A stretch of 64,000 nucleotides of DNA from Sulfitobacter noctilucae (GTDB taxonomy: Bacteria; Pseudomonadota; Alphaproteobacteria; Rhodobacterales; Rhodobacteraceae): NCBI RefSeq assembly GCF_000622365.1, contig NZ_JASC01000014.1, positions 1,426,001 through 1,490,000 on the forward strand, written 5' to 3'. Below, in pieces: positions 56,871 through 64,000 of the stretch. Made by a program: the position numbers and the translations under genes. Below the pieces are notes generated by a model. It searched no databases, was not told the origin of the DNA, and was given only the letters and a program-made list of their open reading frames with translations. The stretch's first letter is position 1. Each line of letters opens with the position of its first letter.

Positions 56871-57215
56871 ATGGCTAGTCATATCAAGGTGGCGAAAGCG
56901 CCGGGCACATGGACCGTTCGCGCAGGCGGGGCCGTATTGGGCGAAAGCAGCAATGCGCTGGAATTGACCGAAGGGGATTACCCGCCGGTCATCTATTTCC
57001 CGCGCGGCGATATTGCGATGGCGTTTCTTGATGACAGTGACGAGACCAGTCATTGTCCGCACAAAGGCGATGCGCGATATTTTTCTGTGGTCACCAAGAG
57101 CCGGACACTTACGAATGCGGTGTGGTCTTATGAAGACCCGAAAGACGACGTGGCCGAGATCAAGGATCACCTTGCGTTCTATGCGATGGAAGAGATCACC
57201 GTCGAACAAATTTAG
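56871..57215 (+). CDS. DUF427 domain protein
   Basis: 114 residues: IKVAKAPGTWTVRAGGAVLGESSNALELTE, YPPVIYFPRGDIAM, SHCPHKGDARYFSV and NAVWSYEDPKDDVAEIKDHLAFY are the standard DUF427 blocks. The fold is a small beta protein of unknown function, sometimes called nucleotidyltransferase-domain-like. The start ATG at 56871 comes 34 bases after the M24 stop. A strong terminator follows. Confidence 0.88.
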   Translation: MASHIKVAKAPGTWTVRAGGAVLGESSNALELTEGDYPPVIYFPRGDIAMAFLDDSDETSHCPHKGDARYFSVVTKSRTLTNAVWSYEDPKDDVAEIKDHLAFYAMEEITVEQI

Positions 57216-57262
57216 GCAGGTAAGCCTTGGCGGCTGTCACTACATCGCAGTCACTAAAAAGC

Positions 57263-57292
57263 AAAAACCGGAGCCAACTGGCCCCGGTTTTT
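57263..57292. terminator. Strong bidirectional terminator
   Basis: AAAAACCGG (57263-57271) pairs perfectly with CCGGTTTTT (57284-57292), followed by another T. It lies between DUF427 (plus) and the RTX gene (minus); on either strand the hairpin ends in a T run. Confidence 0.9.
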
Positions 57293-57329
57293 TCGTTATC
57301 GTCACCTGCTGACGGATCCGCAGGGTGCC

Positions 57330-59222
57330 TCAGGCGATTTCGCCGCGCGCATCCACCGGATCCACAGCCTCGGAAGCAGCCACTACCGGATCCACGGCGA
57401 TCTCTGGCTCAGCAACCGGAATGACAGGCTCCACAACCGGCTCTACCGGAAGCGGCACTGCCTCGGCGAAGATCGGGTTGCCCAGCCATGCCCGGTCGGC
57501 CGACAATGCTGCGGTATCGGTGTTTTGCAGGATCGCCATCACCTGACCGTCATAGACGACTTCGGTTTCGTTTGCGTTGTCGCCGGCACGGATCACCAGA
57601 TTATCCAGGTTCAATGAAGCAACTTCACCTGCGCCGTCACGCAGCAACAGCACGTCGTCGGCTGGATCAAAGTCAGTCACGGTGACCGCGTCCTGCCCCG
57701 CCAGCCCAAGGCCAACCACGCTGATGCTGTCATCGCCTGCGCCACCGGTGATCACGTCGCCATCATTGCCGGTGATTGTGTCGTTGTTGATCCCGCCATC
57801 CAGCGTATCGGCGGCGCTATCGGTTGAGCCAAGCGGCACGTTGTTGAGGCTGTCGTCATAGCCTGTGATGACATCGCGCCCGTCCTCGCCATTGGCGACA
57901 TCAGCGCCGTCGCCGGTCTGCAAGACATCATTATCGTCGCCGCCGTTCAGCGTGTCATCGCCGTCACCGCCCAAAAGAGCGTCGATGCCGCGTCCACCGT
58001 TCAGCACGTCATTGCCCGGATCGCCGCGCATGACATCATTGCCGTCACCACCTTCAAGCGCGTCATCACCGCTGAGGCCCCAAAGCGTATCAGCACCTTC
58101 CTCGCCGAGCAGAGCATCATCATCCGCACCACCGATCAGGAAGTCATCACCCGTGCCGCCGCTTACCTTGTCGTTCGCACCAAAGCCGCGAATTTCGTCG
58201 TTGCCGTCGCCACCTGTGATCGCATCAGCGCCACCTGTGCCGGCAAGCGTATCATCGCCCGCTGTGCCATCAATCTCGGTAACTGGTGGCTCGCCCTCGA
58301 TGTTTCCGAACCATGATGTGTCAGCCAGCAAGTCCGCCGCGCTGGTATTCTGCAATACGGCGATCAGGGTCTCTTCGAAAAAGACGTTCGTATCGGCTCC
58401 ATTTGCATCCTGCACGATACTGATGCGCGGGTCATCCGCCTCAACAGTGGCATCAGGTCCGACGCTGGAGGCCATCAGCAGCACGTCTTCGGCTGGGTCA
58501 AAATCAGTGACCACAACACCGCCACCGTTTTCTTGGTCAAAGCCGATGGTGCGGATCAGGTCCGCGCCTTCCCCACCGGTGATGATGTCGCCCAGATTTC
58601 CGGTGATCGTGTCATCACCCGTCCCGCCGTTCAGTTCATCGGCAAGCAGATCATCTTCGCCCGCCAGGATGCCGTCGGCCACCGGAAGACGGTATCCAGT
58701 GATGCGGTCATCGCCATTGCCACCAAAGACAGTGTCTGCGCCATTGCCCGTTTCAATCAGATCATTACCGGAGTTGCCCAGCAAAGCGTCATCGCCCGGC
58801 CCGCCCAAGAGCGCGTCATCCCCGTTGCCACCGCGCAGCACGTCGTCGCCGTTGTCGCCGCGCATCGTGTCGTCGCCGTTGCCGCCATTCATACGGTCGT
58901 CGCCGTTGCGGCCCCAAAGCGTGTCGTCGCCATTGTTGCCCTGCATGGAATCGTCACCATCCCCGCCGACGGCAAAGTCATCGCCCGGTCCGCCAAGGAT
59001 CGTATCGTCGCCGCCATAGCCGCGCAGTTCGTCGTTGCCTTCCAGCCCGCTCATCAAATCGCCGCCGCCCGTGCCGATCAAATTATCCGCACCATCTGTT
59101 CCCTCAAAATCCTCAGGTGGTGTCTCGGTTACCGGCTGGTTGTCATCGTCATTGTCATCGTCGTCAAATATGGCAGCGATCAATCCGAGGCCCAGCAAGG
59201 GCAAAAGTACATAGGCGAGCAT
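57330..59222 (-). CDS. RTX (hemolysin-type Ca2+-binding repeat) protein, two tandem modules, N-terminal membrane anchor
   Basis: 630 residues. Residues 1-19 form one hydrophobic helix (MLAYVLLPLLGLGLIAAIF), followed by an Asp/Asn-rich spacer. Module A (about 41-315) and module B (about 318-590) each contain a run of GGxGxDxUx nonapeptides, then an ITGY turn, a DxITGG patch, a TDFDPAxDVLLL strand and an xAVLQNT / MAILQNT closing motif. The C-terminal tail (from about 590) is Pro/Val/Glu-rich. RTX proteins fold on calcium outside the cell and usually leave by type I secretion; the hydrophobic N-terminus is unusual for that route. No type I secretion genes are adjacent. Confidence 0.88.
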   Translation of the reverse strand: MLAYVLLPLLGLGLIAAIFDDDDNDDDNQPVTETPPEDFEGTDGADNLIGTGGGDLMSGLEGNDELRGYGGDDTILGGPGDDFAVGGDGDDSMQGNNGDDTLWGRNGDDRMNGGNGDDTMRGDNGDDVLRGGNGDDALLGGPGDDALLGNSGNDLIETGNGADTVFGGNGDDRITGYRLPVADGILAGEDDLLADELNGGTGDDTITGNLGDIITGGEGADLIRTIGFDQENGGGVVVTDFDPAEDVLLMASSVGPDATVEADDPRISIVQDANGADTNVFFEETLIAVLQNTSAADLLADTSWFGNIEGEPPVTEIDGTAGDDTLAGTGGADAITGGDGNDEIRGFGANDKVSGGTGDDFLIGGADDDALLGEEGADTLWGLSGDDALEGGDGNDVMRGDPGNDVLNGGRGIDALLGGDGDDTLNGGDDNDVLQTGDGADVANGEDGRDVITGYDDSLNNVPLGSTDSAADTLDGGINNDTITGNDGDVITGGAGDDSISVVGLGLAGQDAVTVTDFDPADDVLLLRDGAGEVASLNLDNLVIRAGDNANETEVVYDGQVMAILQNTDTAALSADRAWLGNPIFAEAVPLPVEPVVEPVIPVAEPEIAVDPVVAASEAVDPVDARGEIA

Positions 59223-59383
59223 GGCAGCACGGCTCCTTTTTGAAATTTACTGTTTCCAGCATATCCCCTTGCCTTTGAAATGCCACAGTTTCTCGGGCCG
59301 ATTTCATCACCATTGGTGCGCTATGCGAAACAGTACTATGGCGGCCGGGTGGATTGCACAGCCGGTGGCAACACATCCCACTA

Positions 59384-61069
59384 CTACGAGTGTTCTTCGG
59401 CCGCCGTTGCAGCCAGAGCGCGATTATACGCTTTGAGCGCATCCACATGAAAAAGTGCACCCAGAAGCTCGGGTGGCGCATCAGCCACTAAGGTCACCAC
59501 GGGGATATACCGCGCACCGCTGCTGTCGAAAATCGGCATCGCTTGTTCAAGTGTGGCAGCGCTGTCGATGTAGGTGCCGGCGTTGATCAATTCCCAACAG
59601 GTATCAGCGTCAGCGGCCCTCGGGTCATCCGACGCGCGCATGATCCGCGCCACGGTGAACATCCCCAACAGATAGGCCTGCGGACCCGCAGCCAAGTGGA
59701 TGCCCCGCCGTTCGATCTGGGTAAGGAAAAAGCTGCGATCGACGATCCGGCTGGACAAAGCGGTGGACATCGAAACCGCCACCATTACTGCCAATCCCGT
59801 TTGCCAGTCGCCTGTCAGTTCGAACACAATCAAAGTGGTCGAAATCGGCGCGCCCAGTACGGCTGCGGCCACGGCCCCCATGCCCGCCAGTGCATAAAGC
59901 GAGGAGGAACCCGAGACATCCGGCAAGAAACCCGTGGCGATCAAGCCGAACCCGAGCCCCGTCAAAGCGCCGATCATCAGCGAGGGCGAAAACACACCGC
60001 CCCCCATGCGCCCACCCAGCGTGATCGCCACCGCAGCGACCTTGAGCACTGCAAAGATCACGGCCTCGTGCAGGACCAGTTCCCCGGTGAGGGCCAGCGA
60101 AACGGTCTCGTAACCAACGCCGATGATATGCGGGAATTGCAGCGCGATGACGCCCAGCAAAGCGCCTGCAACCGCAGGGCGCAACCAGCGCGGCCAGCCC
60201 GTGCGGTTTTGCAGATAATTACCGAAATCCTCTGCCCAGAAAATGCTGCGCATCAGGGCTACGGCCACCAGACCACAGGTCAGTCCCAGCAGCAAAAATG
60301 CAGGCAATTCGACGTAAAATTGCAAATCTCCGTAGGTCGGCAAGGTAAATTCGGTGACGCCGCCAAACTCGATGCGGTTGATCACGGTCCCCGCAACGCT
60401 GGCGATGACAATGGGGGCAAAAGCATGGACGGCAAAATGGCGCAGCACCACTTCAAGCGCGAAAAGCGCACCGGCGATGGGGGCGTTAAAGCTGGCCGAA
60501 ACGCCCGCCGCCACTGCGCAGCCCAAGAGGTCACGCCCGGTAATGCCATCCGCATTAATCCGCTCGCAAACCCAGGTCGAGATCACTCCCGCCAGATGGA
60601 CCACCGGTCCTTCACGTCCCGAAGACCCCCCCGTGCTGAGGGTGATCATGGAAGCCAGTGTCGAAGCGAGACCGGCTTTGGTTTCCACCCGACCATCGTG
60701 CAGCGCCGCACCTGTGATGACATCCGCCACCGACCGCGCACGCGCATCCGGCGTGAAATGGTTCAGGATCAAACCAACGGTCAGCCCGCCCAATGTCGGG
60801 ATCAAAACGATCCAGTACCACTCCAACCCCGACAGGAAACTATGCAGCGTGTTGACGTCTTCGGTGCCGTACAGCGTGGATTGTAACCAGTTGATGCCTT
60901 TGCGAAAAAACAGGGCCGCGAAGCCTGCCGAAATACCAATCAAAAGCGCTATAAACCAAAAGGTAACCTTGCCCGGTCCCTTGTGGCGCAGCACCTGCCA
61001 ACCGGTCTTGCACGAGGTCAGCGCAAGGGTCATTTGCTGGTTCACGAAAGAGGGGTGCGGATCGTTCAT
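59384..61069 (-). CDS. CLC-family chloride channel or Cl-/H+ antiporter with C-terminal CBS-like region
   Basis: 561 residues, about 10-12 hydrophobic helices. The gating motif GSSGREGP is present at 148-155 with Glu153, which is the proton/anion gate of antiporters. GGVFSPSLMIGA matches the GxFxP motif. The GSGIP site expected near residue 115 reads ARSVADVI instead. The last 100 residues (TCWELINAGTYIDSAATLEQAMPIFD) resemble a CBS domain. It should move chloride or another halide/anion across the inner membrane. Confidence 0.88.
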   Translation of the reverse strand: MNDPHPSFVNQQMTLALTSCKTGWQVLRHKGPGKVTFWFIALLIGISAGFAALFFRKGINWLQSTLYGTEDVNTLHSFLSGLEWYWIVLIPTLGGLTVGLILNHFTPDARARSVADVITGAALHDGRVETKAGLASTLASMITLSTGGSSGREGPVVHLAGVISTWVCERINADGITGRDLLGCAVAAGVSASFNAPIAGALFALEVVLRHFAVHAFAPIVIASVAGTVINRIEFGGVTEFTLPTYGDLQFYVELPAFLLLGLTCGLVAVALMRSIFWAEDFGNYLQNRTGWPRWLRPAVAGALLGVIALQFPHIIGVGYETVSLALTGELVLHEAVIFAVLKVAAVAITLGGRMGGGVFSPSLMIGALTGLGFGLIATGFLPDVSGSSSLYALAGMGAVAAAVLGAPISTTLIVFELTGDWQTGLAVMVAVSMSTALSSRIVDRSFFLTQIERRGIHLAAGPQAYLLGMFTVARIMRASDDPRAADADTCWELINAGTYIDSAATLEQAMPIFDSSGARYIPVVTLVADAPPELLGALFHVDALKAYNRALAATAAEEHS

Positions 61070-61091
61070 CTTATGCCCTCCCGCGGCGCGA

Positions 61092-62741
61092 TCATCCCGC
61101 CAGTAGCGCCTCGGCGGCAGCGCGGGCGGCGTCTGTCACCTGATCCCCCGCCAGCATCCGCGCAACCTCGTCTACCCGTTCGCCAGCATCAAGAGGCACG
61201 ACGGTTGAGGTCGTCATGCCCTTGCTCACTGATTTCTGCACCCGCCAGTGATGGCCACCAAGGGCTGCGACCTGCGGGGAATGGGTCACCACCAATACCT
61301 GACCATCTGTGGCCAATGCCTGTAGCCTGCGGCCCACCGCATCGGCAGTGGCCCCGCCTACGCCCCGGTCGATTTCATCGAATATCATTGTCAGTCCGGT
61401 TTGGCCTTTGGTCAGACAGACCTTGAGCGCCAGCAAGAAGCGGCTGAGCTCCCCGCCAGACGCGATCTTGCCCAGTGGACCTGCGGGCGCACCGGGGTTT
61501 GTCGCCACTGTAAAGCTGACCGCATCCCGGCCATCCGGGCCGGGTGTTTCGGGGGTGATCTGGGTCTGGAATACCGCGCGATCCATCTTGAGCGGAGCAA
61601 GCTCTGCAGAGACAGCCTGGTCCAGCTTGCCCGCCGCCTTTTGCCGTGCTGCCGTCAAAGCTTCTGCGGCCATATCGTAGTCGGCCTGCGCATCGCGCAC
61701 CGCTTTTTCGAGCCCGGCCTGTGCAGCCTCGCCCGCATCCAGCGCTTCCAGCTTGCCGCGCAACACGCTTGCAAAACCGGCCAGATCATCGGGGGCTACA
61801 TCGTGTTTGCGGGCCAAGGCGCGGATCGCAAAGAGCCTTTCTTCCGCCTCTTCCAATTCCAGCGGATTAAATGACATTTGGTCAATGGCATCCGCCACAC
61901 CAGACAGGGCATCGTCCAACTCCACCATCGCGCGGCCAAGAGCGGCCATCGGTGCTTCCAACGCGCCTTCGGCCGCGCCTGCGGCCCCGTCCAGCCAGCG
62001 CAATGCATCACTCATATGACGCTCTGCGCCGTTCTGGCCCATCATCTCGTAAGCGTTAACCACATCGCCGCGTATTTTCTCCGCCGATTGCATCATCCGG
62101 CGCTTGGTATCAAGGCTGGCTTCCTCGCCCTCCTTCGGATCAAGCTTGTCCAACTCGGCGACCGCGTGGCGCAAAAAGTCTTCTTCGGCCTTGATCGCCT
62201 CCCGCTCGGCCGCTGCTGCTGCCGCCGCCTTGCGGGCGGCACCCAGCGCCGACCATGCGCTGCGCACTTTGGCCTGCGCTGCTGCATTCCCGGCGAATTC
62301 GTCCAGAATTGCGCGATGCCCCTTGGGATTCAGCAAGCCGCGATCATCATGCTGGCCGTGCAATTCCACCAGCGTATCCGATAGCGCGCGCAACACTTCG
62401 CCCGAACATCGGCGGTTATTAACCCATGCAGTCTTGCGACCGTCGGCGCTGTTCACCCGGCGCAGGATCAACTCGTCCTCGACGGGCAGACCGGCCTCTT
62501 CCAGCACTTGCCGTGCCGGATGATCGAGGGTCAAATCGAACCACGCCGTGACCTCGCCCTGTGCCGCACCCTGCCGCACCAGATCGGCCCGACCACGCCA
62601 GCCCAGCACAAACCCCAGCGAATCCAGAAGGATAGATTTGCCCGCCCCGGTTTCACCAGTCAGCACGTTCAGACCCGGCTGGAACCCGAGTTCCAACCGG
62701 TCAATGATCAGCATGTCAGAGATATCGAGCCCGCGCAGCAT
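61092..62741 (-). CDS. recN: DNA repair protein RecN
   Basis: 549 residues (E. coli 553). Walker A is GETGAGKSI at 29-37, the ABC signature region reads LGKIASGGELSRFLLALK, and MIFDEIDRGVGG is Walker B. The middle is a long coiled coil. RecN is an SMC-like ATPase for double-strand break repair. It begins 36 bases downstream of the bamD stop, the normal order in Rhodobacterales. Confidence 0.97.
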   Translation of the reverse strand: MLRGLDISDMLIIDRLELGFQPGLNVLTGETGAGKSILLDSLGFVLGWRGRADLVRQGAAQGEVTAWFDLTLDHPARQVLEEAGLPVEDELILRRVNSADGRKTAWVNNRRCSGEVLRALSDTLVELHGQHDDRGLLNPKGHRAILDEFAGNAAAQAKVRSAWSALGAARKAAAAAAAEREAIKAEEDFLRHAVAELDKLDPKEGEEASLDTKRRMMQSAEKIRGDVVNAYEMMGQNGAERHMSDALRWLDGAAGAAEGALEAPMAALGRAMVELDDALSGVADAIDQMSFNPLELEEAEERLFAIRALARKHDVAPDDLAGFASVLRGKLEALDAGEAAQAGLEKAVRDAQADYDMAAEALTAARQKAAGKLDQAVSAELAPLKMDRAVFQTQITPETPGPDGRDAVSFTVATNPGAPAGPLGKIASGGELSRFLLALKVCLTKGQTGLTMIFDEIDRGVGGATADAVGRRLQALATDGQVLVVTHSPQVAALGGHHWRVQKSVSKGMTTSTVVPLDAGERVDEVARMLAGDQVTDAARAAAEALLAG

Positions 62742-62777
62742 CAGATCAGCCTGTCGGGTGGGGCATTACCCCACCTG

Positions 62778-63650
62778 TTAAATCCACTCGCCCTTGATCG
62801 TCTGGCGGTAAAGAGCGGCCAGCCAATTGTCCTTGAAGAACGCAGGCTCCAGCCCCTGCCCGGTCAACAGCTTATAGCTGTCTTCGTACCATTCGGTGGA
62901 TTGGAAGTTGTGCCCCAGAATGGCCCCGGCGGTCTGCGCCTCGCGTGTAAGGCCCAGTGACAGATAGCTTTCCACCAGACGGTGCAGCGCCTCTGCGGTA
63001 TGGGTCGTAGTCTGGAAATCCTCGACCACCACACGAAAGCGGTTGATCGCGGCGGTATAGTGGTCCCGCCGCAAGTAGTAGCGCCCGATTTCCATCTCCT
63101 TGCCCGCCAGATGATCGAAGGCGAGATCGAACTTCAGAATGGAGGACTTCGCATATTCGCTGTCGGGATAGGTCTCGATCACGGTGCGCAGCGATTGCAA
63201 CGCCTGAAAGGTCAGCCCCTGATCGCGGCCCACTTCGTCGATCTGGTCATAATAGCTTAACGCCAGAAGATATTGCGCATAAGCGGCATCGTCATCTTCG
63301 GGATAGAAATCAATGAACCGCTGCGCTGAAGAGCGGCTATTTTCATAGTCCTGATCGCGGTGATAGGCAAAGGCCTGCATGATCAACGCCCGGCGCGCCC
63401 AGTCGGAATAGGGATACAGACGTTCAATCTCGGCAAAGAAAAACGCCCCTTCGCCCGGCTGATCACGGGACAGTTCGTATTCGCCCCGCTCGAATATCTG
63501 TTCGGCGGAATATGTCTCAAGCGGGATGTCCTGAGGGTTAAAGAAGCTCCCCCCCACAAGACCTGCGTTTCTGTTGCCACCACAGGCCGCAAGGCCGGAC
63601 AATACAAGCACGGTACAGATCATCCGTACGGCTGAACCCCTGTCGCTCAT
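62778..63650 (-). CDS. bamD: Outer membrane assembly lipoprotein BamD
   Basis: 290 residues. The signal peptide ends in the lipobox GLAAC with Cys23. TPR pairs typical of BamD/ComL follow (SAEQIFERGEYELSRDQPGEGAFFF, DYENSRSSAQRFIDFYPED, YYLRRDHYTAAINRF). BamD links BamA to the other lipoproteins of the outer-membrane insertion complex. The upstream neighbour is lpxC and the downstream one is recN. Confidence 0.93.
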   Translation of the reverse strand: MSDRGSAVRMICTVLVLSGLAACGGNRNAGLVGGSFFNPQDIPLETYSAEQIFERGEYELSRDQPGEGAFFFAEIERLYPYSDWARRALIMQAFAYHRDQDYENSRSSAQRFIDFYPEDDDAAYAQYLLALSYYDQIDEVGRDQGLTFQALQSLRTVIETYPDSEYAKSSILKFDLAFDHLAGKEMEIGRYYLRRDHYTAAINRFRVVVEDFQTTTHTAEALHRLVESYLSLGLTREAQTAGAILGHNFQSTEWYEDSYKLLTGQGLEPAFFKDNWLAALYRQTIKGEWI

Positions 63651-63876
63651 CCCTGAACCTCTTGCATCTATACACCTTTGGTCTTGGCGACCCTTTGTTG
63701 TGCTCTTGCTAGCACATTATTCTGCAATGCAAAACGCCGATTGCCCCGAATTTCGCAGGGTAGCGAAAATGCGGATGCAGGTCAGTGCCTGAATGCTTTG
63801 ACAAGAAATTACTACGGCGGGGAGAGAGGATCAATGGGGCCCGAAGCGTATCATCAGAGCGCCGCAAAACGGGCCC

Positions 63877-64000
63877 TCAGGCAACTTCGGGAATTTCATC
63901 CCAGACGAGACCGTATCCCGGCAAACGCTGCGCCATGTCGCGGTCACATTCCACCATGCGCACCGCACCGGGCGTGGCAAAAAGCTTGCGCAGCAGCGTG
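63877..64000 (-). CDS. lpxC: UDP-3-O-acyl-N-acetylglucosamine deacetylase, C-terminal end only
   Basis: Forty codons before the stop at 63877-63879 are visible, reading LLRKLFATPGAVRMVECD then RDMAQRLPGYGLVWDEIPEVA, which fits the LpxC C-terminus of this lineage. The zinc site is outside the window. Its place before bamD-recN agrees with the usual order. A 226-base gap separates it from bamD; part of that gap can form a GGGCCCG hairpin near 63832-63877. Confidence 0.75.
   Translation of the reverse strand, partial: TLLRKLFATPGAVRMVECDRDMAQRLPGYGLVWDEIPEVA

Noticed and set aside
57865..59019. 384-codon Ser/Pro-rich frame on the plus strand
   Set aside because: Antisense image of the RTX repeats; the regularity is due to the GGxGxD coding repeats.
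57800..59100. Periodic short DNA repeats resembling a CRISPR array
   Set aside because: Period is 27 bases within an open coding frame of nonapeptide repeats, with no spacers of constant length and no cas genes.
63574..63792. 72-codon plus-strand frame near bamD
   Set aside because: Overlaps the bamD start antisense and has no support.

Overview
The window reads as a chromosomal segment of a marine-type alphaproteobacterium of the order Rhodobacterales (Roseobacter-like). The reasons are the roughly 60% G+C coding sequence, the aerobic cobaltochelatase pair cobS-cobT beside a C-terminal J-domain protein, the lpxC-bamD-recN order, the glmU-glmS pair, DUF3422 and DUF2256 proteins, and many short lineage-typical hypotheticals. 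The genus call is inference. No tRNA, rRNA, CRISPR array or intact insertion sequence was found.

Layout. 1-10.4 kb: a truncated PLP aminotransferase, gph, glmU-glmS, a PNPOx-like protein, an AlkD-like DNA repair protein, two lipoproteins, then moaA-waaA-glycosyltransferase. 10.4-24.8 kb: a long minus-strand array (dppDF-type fused ATPase, SDR, argE-like, FAD oxidase, M20 amidohydrolase, a four-gene toxin/immunity cassette, a second M20 amidohydrolase), which diverges from the plus-strand substrate-binding protein and two permeases of a peptide ABC transporter. The transporter and hydrolases look like one system for taking up and opening peptides or N-acylated amino acids. 25-29 kb: YeeE/YedE transporter, DUF3422 protein, MATE exporter. 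29.4-33 kb: pntAB and an ICMT-family methyltransferase. 33.3-38 kb: a degenerate Y1/REP-associated transposase-like gene, a class I glutamine amidotransferase-like hydrolase, glcG-like and glcB. 38-46 kb: pepN, an AT-rich membrane gene, an SDR, a membrane protein, a lytic transglycosylase-like protein, an acyltransferase and exported proteins. 46.5-57 kb: gatB, thioesterase, bolA, J-domain protein, TPR protein, cobS, cobT, aminopeptidase P and DUF427. 57.3-64 kb: a two-module RTX protein, a CLC channel/antiporter, recN, bamD and the 3' end of lpxC.

The most notable accessory element is the cassette at 11.8-14.3 kb. It holds a protein with a pretoxin-like hydrophobic segment and a C-terminal LHH-type HNH nuclease motif, directly followed by a SUKH (SMI1/KNR4) immunity-like gene. 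Two unrecognised proteins flank the pair in the same tightly packed unit, and the whole cassette lies between two close paralogues of an M20 amidohydrolase. No secretion apparatus is in view. Other items worth attention are the AT-rich gene fitted between pepN and an SDR with an ATGA overlap, the transposase-like gene that has lost one histidine of its HUH motif, two back-to-back perfect palindromes between cobS and cobT, a palindrome just upstream of glcB, and the internal duplication of the RTX protein.
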